This document shows, piece by piece, positions 9,344 through 18,812 of a stretch of 64,000 nucleotides of DNA (its first letter is position 1; the number at the start of each line of letters is the position of its first letter). The stretch is from positions 1 through 64,000 of the forward strand of contig NZ_CUEE01000005.1 in NCBI RefSeq assembly GCF_001224225.1, written 5' to 3'. The DNA is from Staphylococcus borealis. GTDB taxonomy: Bacteria; Bacillota; Bacilli; Staphylococcales; Staphylococcaceae. Made by a program: the position numbers and the translations under genes. A model generated the notes under the pieces. That model was not told where the DNA came from. It saw only the letters and a program-made list of their open reading frames with translations, and did no database searches.

Positions 9344-10140
9344 GCGAGTTGTTCCCTCACTTTCGAACTTGCATAGTCAATAATTACAACAATAACAAGT
9401 GTAAACAGGATAATCATCGCAGTTTTAGGATATTGGAATAAGCCTAGTGTTGAATCGTAAAACAATCCGATACCACCAGCACCCACAAGGCCAAGTACGG
9501 CTGAAGCGCGAATATTAATTTCAAATGCGAACAACACATATGAGAAGAAAGTAGACATGATTTGTGGCACAACGCCAAAGACAATCCACTTTATTTTATT
9601 TGCGCCGACTGCCGTCATAGCTTCCATCGGTCCTGGATCGATGGTTTCTAGTGATTCATATAATAATTTTGCAATAACACAAATTGTTAAGATAAATAGT
9701 GCTAACACACCTGGAATTTGACCAATGCCGAAGACAGCTACAAAGATAGCAGCTAATAATAAATCAGGTATCGTACGCACAATATTTAGGATAAAACGTG
9801 CGGGAATCGAAACCCATTTTGTTTTAATGATATTGCTTGCACAAATTAGCGCAATTGGTATAGACACAATCGCACCTAAAAAAGTCCCAACAATAGCCAT
9901 TCGAATGGTGTCTAACATCGGTTTCAATATTGTATGTATATATGCCCAGTCTGGTGGCACCATTTGTCCAAAGAATGAGCCGATTTGAGGTAATCCTACC
10001 ATTAAATCGGCAAAGCTAAAGCCCGTGTATACGAAACTCCATACAACTAAAGCAACAACGATAAGCACTGTAAAACTTGTTTTAAGTGACATTTTTTTAT
10101 TTAAATATTGATCATATTTATGCGTAGTAGGCGTTGTCAT
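9340..10140 (-). CDS. phnE: Phosphonate-type ABC transporter permease, first copy
   Basis: Permease of 266 residues, partner of the second PhnE. The EAA-type loop reads MEAMTAVGANKIKWIVFGVVPQIMSTFFSY, preceded by hydrophobic segments VLIVVALVVWSFVY and AIVGTFLGAIVSIPIALICA. It starts 1 nt after the phnC stop and ends overlapping the next gene, so the three form a tight block. Two different PhnE copies in one operon is a known arrangement in Firmicutes. Confidence 0.9.
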   Translation of the reverse strand: MTTPTTHKYDQYLNKKMSLKTSFTVLIVVALVVWSFVYTGFSFADLMVGLPQIGSFFGQMVPPDWAYIHTILKPMLDTIRMAIVGTFLGAIVSIPIALICASNIIKTKWVSIPARFILNIVRTIPDLLLAAIFVAVFGIGQIPGVLALFILTICVIAKLLYESLETIDPGPMEAMTAVGANKIKWIVFGVVPQIMSTFFSYVLFAFEINIRASAVLGLVGAGGIGLFYDSTLGLFQYPKTAMIILFTLVIVVIIDYASSKVREQLA

Positions 10141-10141
10141 T

Positions 10142-10915
10142 TTAATCCACCCCTAGCTTCTCGTCATCTTTAAGCTTACGACCATAAATATCATTAAAGA
10201 CTGCTTCTGTTGCTTCTTCAACAGGTCCATCATATACAAGTTCTCCTGCACGAAGACCTATGATACGCGTACCATATTCAAGCGCTAAATCTACAAAGTG
10301 TAAGTTAATTAGAATTGTAATTCCTAATTCTTCATTAATTTTCTTTAAATCATCCATAACTTGCTTTGTTGTAAGAGGATCCAATGACGCAACAGGTTCA
10401 TCCGCTAAGATAATTGCAGGTTCTTGTGCTAATGCACGTGCAATTGAAATACGTTGTTGCTGACCACCAGACAATTCATCAGAACGCTGATCATATTTAT
10501 CTAGAATATTCACGCGCTCTAGCGCATCCATTGCCTTCACTTTATCTTCTTTTGGGAAAAGACCTAACACCATCTTCCAAGTTGGATGATAACCAACACG
10601 GCCACTTAATACATTACGCAATACAGATGATCGTTTCACAAGATTAAAGTGTTGGAAAATCATGCCAATATTACGACGCATCATTAATAGCGATTTACCT
10701 TTCGCTTTAGTAATCGATTTACCTTCAATAAGAATATCTCCAGATGTAATATCATGCAGTCGATTGACGGATCGTAATAGCGTTGATTTACCTGCACCCG
10801 ATAAGCCAACAATAACTGCAAAATCTCCCTTTTCAATATTCAAATTGATATCTTTTAATCCTACATGACCATTGGGATATACTTTATTGACATCTTTAAA
10901 TTCAATTTGACTCAT
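10142..10915 (-). CDS. phnC: Phosphonate-type ABC transporter ATPase
   Basis: Cytoplasmic ATPase of 257 residues. Walker A is GLSGAGKST (37-45), Q-loop near Q88, signature LSGGQQQR (148-155) and Walker B IILADEP (168-174), all intact. The linker [18 protein letters not shown] is typical of PhnC. It follows phnD after 148 bp that hold a hairpin and directly precedes phnE. It powers uptake of an organophosphorus compound bound by PhnD. Confidence 0.93.
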   Translation of the reverse strand: MSQIEFKDVNKVYPNGHVGLKDINLNIEKGDFAVIVGLSGAGKSTLLRSVNRLHDITSGDILIEGKSITKAKGKSLLMMRRNIGMIFQHFNLVKRSSVLRNVLSGRVGYHPTWKMVLGLFPKEDKVKAMDALERVNILDKYDQRSDELSGGQQQRISIARALAQEPAIILADEPVASLDPLTTKQVMDDLKKINEELGITILINLHFVDLALEYGTRIIGLRAGELVYDGPVEEATEAVFNDIYGRKLKDDEKLGVD

Positions 10916-10939
10916 TTAAATAGCACCCTTTATTTTTGC

Positions 10940-10978
10940 AAATAAAAGCTAAACCTACATATAGGCTAGCTTTTATTT
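10940..10978 (-). other. Intercistronic hairpin between phnD and phnC
   Basis: AAATAAAAGCTA pairs perfectly with TAGCTTTTATTT around a 15-nt loop. Read on the minus strand it is not followed by a clean U tract, so it may stabilise the phnD mRNA end or partly terminate, giving more binding protein than transporter. That role is inference. Confidence 0.5.
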
Positions 10979-11063
10979 GTCCCTTGTTTATCTACAATGT
11001 TTATTAGACTAAATTTAAATACTTTTTAATCGTATTATAACTTCTAATAATATTATTCTACGC

Positions 11064-12023
11064 TTATTTCATATCTTGAACTTGTTTTTCATATTTTCTT
11101 ACAATATCAAAGTCTGAATCTTTCGCGTCTGTATATCCTTCGTGAGAATATACTTCACTGATAATTTTGTGACCTTCTTTTGTTTTAGAGATATCTTTAA
11201 ATGCTTTTTTAAGTTTATCTTGGAATTTTTTATCCATATCCGGACGTACTGAAATCGTGTCATTTGGAATAGGTTCTGTTAATTTAATAATCTTAGTATC
11301 TTTAAATACATTTGGTTGGTCCTTTTTAACGATTGTACGTGCGTCTTGGAATACAGCTGCCGCATCAACATCACCGTTAAGTAATGAAATGACTGCTTGG
11401 TCGTGTCCTTTCACATTAACAATCTTCATATCTTTCGTTGCATCAATACCCGCATCTTCTTTAAGTGTTGAGATAGGGAATGTGTATCCTGCTGTAGAAG
11501 TTACATCTTGTAATGCAATCTTTTTGCCTTTTAAGTCTTTTAAGCTATTGATACCAGAATCTTTTTTAACTAATATTTCTGATTTATAGTCAGCTACTAA
11601 TTTTTTCGAATTAGAACCATCTTCATTAACGCCATAACGTTGTGCTTTTAACAACAAGTCTGCTGCTTTTTGATCATGTGCTAACGTGTACGCTGTTGGT
11701 GGAAGGAATCCAACATCCACTTTTTTAGATTTCATCGCTTCAACGATTGTATTATAGTTTGTCGATACAGATACCTTTACTGGAATTCCTAATTCTTTAG
11801 ATAACAATTTTTCAAGTGGCTTTGCTTTTGCTTCAAGTGTGTCTGCATTTTGTGATGGCACAAATTGTACCGTTAATTCCTTAGGTGTGTAACCATCTTT
11901 ACTAGAATCTGATCCGCTGTCAGCGCTTTTATTATTGCTGTCTAATGAGCTATTATTTCCACACGCCGCCGCAAAAATAATAACTGTTAAAGCAAGCACT
12001 AAAAGATACTTCATTTGCTTCAT
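11064..12023 (-). CDS. phnD: Phosphonate-type substrate-binding lipoprotein
   Basis: Membrane-anchored binding protein of 319 residues. It starts at ATG 12023 (MKQMKYLLVLALTV) with GGGGGC upstream; the lipobox is FAAAC with the lipidated Cys at residue 21. The mature protein has the PhnD/PtxB pattern: KELTVQFVPSQNADTLEAKAKPLEKLL, VDVGFLPPTAYTLAHDQKA, GKKIALQDVTSTAGYTFPIS and DVDAAAVFQDAR. First gene of the leftward operon, divergent from the 5'-nucleotidase gene. No C-P lyase genes are nearby, so the ligand may be a phosphate ester, phosphite or a phosphonate used another way. Confidence 0.9.
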   Translation of the reverse strand: MKQMKYLLVLALTVIIFAAACGNNSSLDSNNKSADSGSDSSKDGYTPKELTVQFVPSQNADTLEAKAKPLEKLLSKELGIPVKVSVSTNYNTIVEAMKSKKVDVGFLPPTAYTLAHDQKAADLLLKAQRYGVNEDGSNSKKLVADYKSEILVKKDSGINSLKDLKGKKIALQDVTSTAGYTFPISTLKEDAGIDATKDMKIVNVKGHDQAVISLLNGDVDAAAVFQDARTIVKKDQPNVFKDTKIIKLTEPIPNDTISVRPDMDKKFQDKLKKAFKDISKTKEGHKIISEVYSHEGYTDAKDSDFDIVRKYEKQVQDMK

Positions 12024-12318
12024 AACTGTAATGCCCCCGTTCGATATGTATAAAATCGTGTAATTTGTCAATTTATATGACAATATAAGATTAGCACAAT
12101 ATTACTTGAAATAATATTTAATTATCATGAATTTTATATAAAATATATTTATATCGTTAAATTATTGTAAATCATTTCTAAATTTTTTCTTTAAAATCTA
12201 ATTTGTCCAACCTTTTTTTACTATAATTTCTTTATATAACATTTATTCAAGATGTGCTCTCATGCATATCATATAATGATGACTATTATTTTATTGTTCT
12301 AATGAAAGGATGTTACAT
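12024..12318. other. Divergent intergenic region phnD / 5'-nucleotidase
   Basis: About 295 AT-rich bases that must hold both promoters. I see no clear PhoB-type direct repeats or strong palindrome; AATATTACTTGAAATAATATT around 12099-12119 is a weak inverted repeat. Confidence 0.35.
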
Positions 12319-13860
12319 ATGACGCAACTTGGTCTTTATATCGTGAGTGATGTTCACGGCTATATTTTCCCTACTGATTTTTCACATGCAAATCAACAGT
12401 TACCTATGGGGTTGTTATATGCGAATCAGTTAATTGAATCATCAAGCAAACATGACGATATTCATTTCAAAATTGATAATGGCGATTTCTTACAAGGCGC
12501 ACCATTTTGTAATTATTTAGTGTCTAAATTACAGACTAGCGAACCATTAACAACTATATACAATCGTTTAAATTTTGATTTCGGAACAATTGGAAACCAT
12601 GAATTTAATTATGGTCTGACATACCTTAACGACACACTCCAAACCCTTAACTATCCAGTGTTATGTGCGAATATTTTAGATTCACAACATCAACCTTTTA
12701 CAGGTGAAGGCGTGCATTATTTTGAAAAGGGAGACCTCATCGTGGGCGTGATTGGTCTAACTACACAATATATTCCGAACTGGGAACAACCACATCACAT
12801 TGAAGGCTTAACATTTAAAAGTGCGGTTGAAACACTCGCACAAGTATTACCGAATGTCCGTAATAAAGCTGACATCGTTGTCGTGTCATATCATGGTGGA
12901 TTCGAGTGTGATGTAGATACAGATGTGCCGACTGAAGATTTAACTGGAGAAAATGAAGCGTCTGAAATTCTACGTCGTTTCCATAAAAGTATCGATGTCT
13001 TAATTACAGGTCATCAACACCGCGATATCGCAACAGTGAAGTATGACACTGCCGTTATTCAACCTGGTACACGTGCAACACAAATAGGTAAAGTAACACT
13101 AACGATTGGCGACAATAATCAGATTATTGATACGCAAAGCGAATTGTTACCTGTAGTGAGAGACTCAGAATTTAGTCTGTTACCCGAAGATGCTAAGCTA
13201 TTAACACAATTAGAGGACTGGCTAGATACAGAAATTACGACCCTACCAGAACCTATGTTAGTAGAAGACAAGTTTAAGGCTAGAATGAAACCTCATCCAC
13301 TCATTAATTTAATCAATGGTATGTTACTAGAGAACAGCGGTGCTGATATTGCAAGTACGGCGCTCTTTGACTCAGCAGCCGGATTTAATACACGTATTAC
13401 AATGCGAGAGATCATCAATAATTATCCATTTCCAAACACGTTCCAAGTTTTGAAACTCACTGGTGCAGGTATTAAAGACGCTTTAGAAAAATCAGCAAGC
13501 TATTTCGCACTTAATGACGAAAACGAAATAACCATTAATGATGCTTTTTTATATCCAAAACCACAGCATTTTAACTATGACATGTATGGCGGTATCACTT
13601 ATACCATTCATGTAGGAGAACCTATTGGTCAACGCGTAACTGATATTAAGGTTGGCAATGAACCACTTATCAGTGATAAAACTTATACCATTTGTGTCAA
13701 CAACTATCGTGCTGTAGGTGGTGGCAATTACAACATGTTCGCCAACGCACCTGTTGTCAAAGACATTCAAGAAGAAGGCGCGCAACTTTTGATTGATTTC
13801 ATTACCAATAACGATTTGTCTAATATTCCGCAAGTCGTTAATTTTAAAGTTCAGCAATAA
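12319..13860 (+). CDS. Cytoplasmic 5'-nucleotidase / cyclic-nucleotide phosphodiesterase family protein
   Basis: Bimetallic phosphohydrolase of 513 residues. The metallophosphatase domain shows SDVHG (D11, H13), GNHE (92-95), YHGG and GHQH (231-234); the C-terminal 5'-nucleotidase domain ends with NNYRAVGGGNYNMF. There is no signal peptide, unlike UshA-type exported enzymes, so it works in the cytoplasm. I start it at ATG 12319, 9 nt after AAAGG; ATG 12310 abuts that site. Divergent from phnD, so it may release phosphate from imported or salvaged phosphate esters, which is inference. Confidence 0.85.
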   Translation: MTQLGLYIVSDVHGYIFPTDFSHANQQLPMGLLYANQLIESSSKHDDIHFKIDNGDFLQGAPFCNYLVSKLQTSEPLTTIYNRLNFDFGTIGNHEFNYGLTYLNDTLQTLNYPVLCANILDSQHQPFTGEGVHYFEKGDLIVGVIGLTTQYIPNWEQPHHIEGLTFKSAVETLAQVLPNVRNKADIVVVSYHGGFECDVDTDVPTEDLTGENEASEILRRFHKSIDVLITGHQHRDIATVKYDTAVIQPGTRATQIGKVTLTIGDNNQIIDTQSELLPVVRDSEFSLLPEDAKLLTQLEDWLDTEITTLPEPMLVEDKFKARMKPHPLINLINGMLLENSGADIASTALFDSAAGFNTRITMREIINNYPFPNTFQVLKLTGAGIKDALEKSASYFALNDENEITINDAFLYPKPQHFNYDMYGGITYTIHVGEPIGQRVTDIKVGNEPLISDKTYTICVNNYRAVGGGNYNMFANAPVVKDIQEEGAQLLIDFITNNDLSNIPQVVNFKVQQ

Positions 13861-13934
13861 TTTTTCTTCTCATACCCGTCGGATAATGTACAATATATGT
13901 GTAAATATTCTCATCAGGAAGGGAGTTCATCTTT

Positions 13935-14498
13935 ATGAGCGAATTTTTAGCAGCGATTGTCGGAGGTATCTTTGCGCTAATTGGGACATTTTGGGGGATT
14001 AAATATCAAATCACTAAAGAAAAAGAAGAAAAACGTGAAGATTATAAAAATGACATTTTGAGTATGATCGATTTAACTGCTTACAAAGCTTCTAAAATAA
14101 GTAAAATTCATTTAAGCGAAACGAATGCTTTAATCAATAAGCCGCAAACATTAGAGAAGTGTGATGACGTCAAAGAACTTTTTGTAAAATTAGACGATCA
14201 AATTCAAGAATTATTGGGTACTATGAGTCACCATGAAGAAGAATCCAATAAACCTATTCGTGATTTATTAAATTGCTATGAATCTTTGGAGAATTATATC
14301 TCTAAATTTTCTATAGCTGCAAGAATCTATGACGATAAATACGAAACAACTTCTGACGATAAACGAATTATCATCGTTAGAACGAAAGAGAAATTAGACC
14401 GTAATATCCATACATTTATCAATGATTTACGTCAATTTTCTAAACATCATTTCAACCACGAAATGTATGAACCCACATTAAAATTCGAATCGGATTAA
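13935..14498 (+). CDS. Membrane-anchored coiled-coil protein, unknown function
   Basis: Not recognised. 187 residues: one N-terminal membrane segment (FLAAIVGGIFALIGTFWGIKYQI) followed by a charged, helical cytoplasmic part (EKEEKREDYKNDILSMI) rich in Lys and Glu with no motif I know. The start ATG 13935 has AAGGGAG upstream. It follows the 5'-nucleotidase by 74 bp and shares a terminator with the convergent MFS gene. Confidence 0.7.
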   Translation: MSEFLAAIVGGIFALIGTFWGIKYQITKEKEEKREDYKNDILSMIDLTAYKASKISKIHLSETNALINKPQTLEKCDDVKELFVKLDDQIQELLGTMSHHEEESNKPIRDLLNCYESLENYISKFSIAARIYDDKYETTSDDKRIIIVRTKEKLDRNIHTFINDLRQFSKHHFNHEMYEPTLKFESD

Positions 14499-14507
14499 AT
14501 ATAATGA

Positions 14508-14553
14508 AACACCTCTAATATCAGTATGATGACCAACTGACCTTAGAGGTGTT
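14508..14553. terminator. Bidirectional terminator
   Basis: AACACCTCTAA pairs with TTAGAGGTGTT between two convergent genes. Confidence 0.7.
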
Positions 14554-14568
14554 GCTTCGACTAAAGCA

Positions 14569-15741
14569 TTATGCTTCAAATTCGATATGTTTCTTTTCAT
14601 AGAAATAATTAACTGTATTAATTAAAATACCTAGAATAATAATGCCACCTGACACGAAGGTAATCATTAAATAAGGTAAACCGACTGATAATAAAATAGA
14701 CCCGATAATTGCGCCTAAGAAGTTCGCAACATTAAAGATAGATGCCGCTAATGTGCTTGCAAGTAGTGGTGCTTCTTTGGCACTTAATATAATCTTACTA
14801 TTTAATAAGGGTGTCGTACCAAATGTACCAAATCCGAATAAGAAGCAAATTATAATTGCTAAAATCGTATGATGCACGAAAGTGACAAATAATACGATGG
14901 TTACAAATAGTAATAAAAACGTATAGAATAAATATTTCGTCAATTTAGGTTCTGGCACATTCCCTGTAATTAAGTTCCCTAATACACCACCTAAACCAAA
15001 CATAAATAAACAGATGGTGAGGCCGACGATTTTAAAAGGTGCGAAGTTATGAATCATTGGCTCCATAAAGGTATACGTTGTGAAGACACCTGAATAACCA
15101 AAGACGATAATAGACATCACAATTAAAATATGTGGATTTTTGAATACTTTCAATTCATTTTTCACATTAGATTCTGTACTAAGCGATACATCTGGTACAA
15201 ATTTCAACATACCTAATAGCGTCATCACAGCTAGACCAATCATAACGCCAAAGACAGCTCTCCAATTCGCAAAGCCACCTAAGAATGATCCGAATGGCAC
15301 ACCAATCATAACCGCAATGGTTAATCCTGCTTGGACTAATGCGATGGCTTGTGGTTGTTTACCACGAGGTGCAACGGCTGCAGCCACACTCATACACACG
15401 CCAAAGAAGGGTGCATGCATTGACGCTGACAACAATCGTGATAACAGTAATATTTGAAAATTAGGTGCCAACATACCTACCACGTTACTTCCGATAAATA
15501 TGGCCACTAAAATCGGTAATAAGCATTTGGCACGCACATTCATTGTGAATATGCGCATAAATGGTCCAATTAACGCAACACTCACAGCATATACACTAAT
15601 TAATAATCCTGCACTTGAAATAGATACTTTCATGTCACTTGCGATTTGAGTTAATAATCCAGTTACAACATACTCTGCCATGCCAACTGTAAATGTACCT
15701 AACATGAATATAAAGAACATCATTCTGTTACCTTTCATCAT
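14569..15741 (-). CDS. MFS transporter (AraJ/PbuE-like drug efflux type)
   Basis: 12-segment major facilitator protein of 390 residues. N-terminal region MFFIFMLGTFTVGMAEYVVTGLLTQIA is typical of the DHA1 AraJ/YdhP/CmlA-like branch, and SRLLSASMHAPFFGVCMSVAAAVAPRGKQ matches the family motif around segments 4-5. Start near ATG 15741/15738 with AAGGAGG 5-8 nt upstream. Substrate unknown; sugar or drug efflux is typical of the branch. It stands alone. Confidence 0.85.
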   Translation of the reverse strand: MMKGNRMMFFIFMLGTFTVGMAEYVVTGLLTQIASDMKVSISSAGLLISVYAVSVALIGPFMRIFTMNVRAKCLLPILVAIFIGSNVVGMLAPNFQILLLSRLLSASMHAPFFGVCMSVAAAVAPRGKQPQAIALVQAGLTIAVMIGVPFGSFLGGFANWRAVFGVMIGLAVMTLLGMLKFVPDVSLSTESNVKNELKVFKNPHILIVMSIIVFGYSGVFTTYTFMEPMIHNFAPFKIVGLTICLFMFGLGGVLGNLITGNVPEPKLTKYLFYTFLLLFVTIVLFVTFVHHTILAIIICFLFGFGTFGTTPLLNSKIILSAKEAPLLASTLAASIFNVANFLGAIIGSILLSVGLPYLMITFVSGGIIILGILINTVNYFYEKKHIEFEA

Positions 15742-15989
15742 TGCTACCTCCTTTTATATCGCGCTCAAAAATAATACGAGTGCTATCTTACAAAAAAATA
15801 GGTACCATGTGAAGAGGTTTGTTCAGATTTTTTGATTTTCTTAAGTCAGTATTCGCAAGTTTTCATATATTTTCATTGTATTAATATTAAGATAATTTTA
15901 AGGATGTAGTATTTCGAAAACCTTCCATATATGTAACATTTTCAATCAAAATGTCGCTATGTTAATCTAACTAGCATAGGAGTGATATG

Positions 15990-16103
15990 ATGTCTGAATC
16001 TAAAAAAGATAAATCCAAACAACCACTTTGGGAACTCATAATTAATATTATCCTAGAACTATTTAGTGCGATCATTCGATTTTTTAAACATTTACTATCT
16101 TAA
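15990..16103 (+). CDS. 37-residue cationic/hydrophobic peptide
   Basis: Short gene: MSESKKDKSKQPLWELIINI... ending IIRFFKHLLS. AGGAG at 15978-15982 is 7 nt before ATG 15990 (an ATG at 15987 is less well spaced). A Lys-rich N-terminus is followed by an amphipathic or membrane helix with a basic end. The look recalls small staphylococcal membrane peptides, but I do not recognise the family. Its stop overlaps by 4 nt the stop of the convergent EamA gene. Confidence 0.6.
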   Translation: MSESKKDKSKQPLWELIINIILELFSAIIRFFKHLLS

Positions 16104-17020
16104 ATTCTTAGGTGATGTGGCGAATAATTAATCGCAATCAATGCGATTACAACACACAATCCGCCTAACATAATGTGTAATGTGAAAGGTTCGCCTAATC
16201 CTATAATGGAGAAAATGGTTGAAAATAAAGGTACTAAAAATAAAAAACTACTCGAAATCGTAGCACCACGTAAATTCAAACTGCTAAACCATAATCCAAA
16301 TGATCCAATAGACGCAGGAAATACAAGCCACCAAAACCATAACCATCCCCAACCATTCAATTGTTCAATGTGATAGTGCTCTCCTAACAATTGGCTAATC
16401 AAGAACATGATGATGCCGCCAAATAATAATTGCCATCCTGTTAATACCCACGCACCTTTATCAAACTTAAATTGTTTAGTCACAACAGTATTACATGACC
16501 AACATAGTGAACCAAGTAATGCGACAAATGACCCCCATCCTAACAATGTACGATCTAACCCTAGACAAATCGTAACCCCAATCACACCAATGATTAAAGC
16601 AATCATTTTAATCATTGTTAACCGCTCTTTCAGTATGAAATGCGCAAGAACAGCTAACCATAATGGATTGGTAAACAGTAAAACGGCAGACATTGAAGAG
16701 GATACACCCAATGACATTGCTATATTTAATAATCCCATTGTTCCAGCCGTTTGTAATAAACCGATTGTAGCGACAAATATAAAGCCTTTATAACTATTAT
16801 GATCAATTGATGGTAATGTGTTTTTAACGCCCCTTTTCAACAATAAAACCACTAAGATAATCAGTCCGGCTATAGTAAAACGCCATCCCCCGAGTAGCAT
16901 GGGGGGCACGTGTTCAATTGAGATGAGGTATTTCCCAGTCGGAAAAGAAGATCCCATACATAGGGTCGTCAAAATGATACATATATAGAAATATAAGTAC
17001 GAACGTTGATGTAGATTCAT
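16100..17020 (-). CDS. EamA/DMT-family transporter
   Basis: Ten-segment drug/metabolite exporter of 306 residues with two EamA halves: GSSFPTGKYLISIEHVPPMLLGGWRFTIAG in the first and GSLCWSCNTVVTKQFKFDKGAWVLTGWQLLFGG in the second. I start it at ATG 17020 (MNLHQRSYLY), 9 nt after AGGAG; ATG 17029 directly abuts it. It is divergent from an Rrf2 regulator 155 bp away, which may control it. Substrate unknown; amino acids or metabolites are usual. Confidence 0.85.
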   Translation of the reverse strand: MNLHQRSYLYFYICIILTTLCMGSSFPTGKYLISIEHVPPMLLGGWRFTIAGLIILVVLLLKRGVKNTLPSIDHNSYKGFIFVATIGLLQTAGTMGLLNIAMSLGVSSSMSAVLLFTNPLWLAVLAHFILKERLTMIKMIALIIGVIGVTICLGLDRTLLGWGSFVALLGSLCWSCNTVVTKQFKFDKGAWVLTGWQLLFGGIIMFLISQLLGEHYHIEQLNGWGWLWFWWLVFPASIGSFGLWFSSLNLRGATISSSFLFLVPLFSTIFSIIGLGEPFTLHIMLGGLCVVIALIAINYSPHHLRI

Positions 17021-17175
17021 AGATGTCATCTCCTAGTCATTGATTAAAGATAATTAAGATATTTGTTGTCTTTAAATAGTATTATAATGCACCCTTTCTA
17101 TTTTTCAATCATAATATATAAAATTTTTATATTATATTTTATAATGAAAGAAACGTCTATCATTGGAGGACTATT

Positions 17176-17658
17176 ATGAAATTATCTAAAGGATGGGAGC
17201 AAGCTGTCTATGTTCTATTAATGTTGAACCTACTACCCAAACATAGCGTGATGACCTCTACCGCGTTAAGTGATCGTTTAAATGTTTCTGATTCTTATTT
17301 AAAGAAGATTATCAAAGCACTTGTGAAAGAAGATCTCGTTAATTCTTCTACAGGCAAAAATGGCGGCTTTTCTTTAAATAAGCCTTTAAATCAAATCACA
17401 TTTTATGATGTTTTTCTAGCAATAGAAAGTCGAGACGCGATCTTTTCTAGTCAGCATTTATTGAAACCCTTCTTAGGTGAAAAGGAAGGTCAGAAAGCAG
17501 AAATGTGTGTAGTTAGTCATGCTTTAAATACAATTGAACATACACTTATCTCCACTTTATCTTCGATTACATTGGATGAAGTCAATCAAACCATCGTCAC
17601 AAAATATCATCTTAACGATTTAAATCAATGGGTCCTAACGAATTGTAAAACACGGTAA
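17176..17658 (+). CDS. Rrf2-family transcriptional regulator
   Basis: Winged-helix regulator of 160 residues (KLSKGWEQAVYVLLMLNLL, TSTALSDRLNVSDSYLKKIIKALVKEDLVNSSTGKNGGFSLNKP), the Rrf2 pattern including the GGF wing. It has cysteines at CVVSHA and near the C-terminus (NCKTR) but not the three-Cys cluster of IscR/NsrR, so it is probably not an Fe-S protein and more like YwnA/CymR-type members. GGAGG is 7 nt before the ATG. Divergent from the EamA exporter, its likely target. Confidence 0.85.
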   Translation: MKLSKGWEQAVYVLLMLNLLPKHSVMTSTALSDRLNVSDSYLKKIIKALVKEDLVNSSTGKNGGFSLNKPLNQITFYDVFLAIESRDAIFSSQHLLKPFLGEKEGQKAEMCVVSHALNTIEHTLISTLSSITLDEVNQTIVTKYHLNDLNQWVLTNCKTR

Positions 17659-17661
17659 ATC

Positions 17662-17708
17662 AAGCCTTCAGGATGTCTTACTTCAGACAACCCGAAGGCT
17701 ACCTTTTA
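17662..17708 (+). terminator. Terminator after the Rrf2 gene
   Basis: AGCCTTC pairs with GAAGGCT, with an inner TGTCTTACTTCAGACA hairpin, followed by CCTTTTAG. Confidence 0.6.
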
Positions 17709-17749
17709 GAATTTTATGACAAAAATATAGGTCTTTTTGACTACTATAC

Positions 17750-17764
17750 TTGTCAAAATGACAA
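17750..17764. promoter_or_regulatory. Palindrome upstream of the XRE regulator
   Basis: TTGTCA-AAA-TGACAA is a perfect inverted repeat 37 bp before the XRE start. Two related half-sites (TGACAAAAA near 17717 and TTTTTGACT near 17733) lie just upstream. Likely autoregulatory operator, by position. Confidence 0.5.
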
Positions 17765-17801
17765 AGATAATGTAACGTTATAGACAAGGAGCTGATGAAT
17801 A

Positions 17802-18005
17802 TTGCGAAATCGTCTTAAAGAATTGCGTGCTCGCGATGGCTTCAATCAAACACAACTCGCTAAGAAAGCTGGTATCTCACGCCAAACAGTTTCTTTGATT
17901 GAACGGAATGATTTTATGCCGTCCATTTTAACAGCCGTTAAAATTGCGCGTATATTCAATGAACCAGTTGAAAATGTCTTTATCTTTGAGGAGGGAGATT
18001 TATGA
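17802..18005 (+). CDS. XRE-family regulator (small Cro/CI-like)
   Basis: 67-residue single-domain helix-turn-helix protein: LRARDGFNQTQLAKKAGISRQTVSLIERNDFMPS, then AVKIARIFNEPVENVF. It starts at TTG 17802, 10 nt after AGGAG; the nearby ATG 17795 is out of frame and stops at once. Its stop overlaps the next ATG (ATGA), so it is coupled to the DUF3169 gene and probably controls the whole exporter operon. Confidence 0.85.
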   Translation: MRNRLKELRARDGFNQTQLAKKAGISRQTVSLIERNDFMPSILTAVKIARIFNEPVENVFIFEEGDL

Positions 18006-18718
18006 AAGTAGGCAGGTATTTACTCTATTTATTGATAGGAGGTATTATTGGTGGAATGATAGGAGCCTTAATAGGAATGCTAAGTGATGGGAACATCTTT
18101 GGTATCTTACATTTCGCTTCATACAATTTCACGATTATCGTTACCATTATCGCTTCAACAATTAATATTGGACTTATCTTAGCGATTTGGAGGACCTCTC
18201 ACACATCTTTAAAATACAAACATAAAACTGAAAATGCCAGTGATGCCAACCTCGATCAATATGAACAAAAAGCTAATTTAACTTTCATGAGAACTGGCAC
18301 ATTATATTACATTACAGTATTAGTCGCTTTATTAAACATATTTATTATTGCCTTAGGTAATGGCCCATCATCTATTTTATTTTTAGTCATTGTGCCATTT
18401 ATATTGACATTAATTCCGTCAACCATACTTGGTTTCTTTTATAGAAAATTTGACACGCGTATGCCTAAACAAGGCGAAGCCAATTATACAGAACGTATTT
18501 TACAAAATATGGATGAAGGTGAGCGTCATATTACACTTGAATCAATGTTTAAAGTATATCACGTCAATATTTCCTTAATCATGGTAGGCGCTATTTTCTT
18601 AGGTATCTTTTCAATCGTTACAGGTATTAACCAAGCAGTTGGCGTTGGCATCTTAATCATTTTATTCGCTTACAACACATTTGGTTATATGTTAAAAGTA
18701 CGTAAATTTTACAAATAG
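18002..18718 (+). CDS. DUF3169-family membrane protein
   Basis: 238-residue integral membrane protein with about six hydrophobic segments. The first (LLYLLIGGIIGGMIGALIGML) is Gly-rich; a long charged loop carries QGEANYTERILQNMDEGERH, which is typical of DUF3169 proteins found next to small XRE regulators in Firmicutes. Coupled to the XRE gene by ATGA and followed after 94 bp by an ABC exporter. Function unknown; a role in sensing or immunity with the exporter is inference. Confidence 0.75.
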   Translation: MKVGRYLLYLLIGGIIGGMIGALIGMLSDGNIFGILHFASYNFTIIVTIIASTINIGLILAIWRTSHTSLKYKHKTENASDANLDQYEQKANLTFMRTGTLYYITVLVALLNIFIIALGNGPSSILFLVIVPFILTLIPSTILGFFYRKFDTRMPKQGEANYTERILQNMDEGERHITLESMFKVYHVNISLIMVGAIFLGIFSIVTGINQAVGVGILIILFAYNTFGYMLKVRKFYK

Positions 18719-18812
18719 TAGTTATTTATTAATTAATCTATATTATGATAAACGTAACTAATCTTTAATTAAATTAAATCCAAAACCTAATCAACAGAAA
18801 GAGAGGATTATT

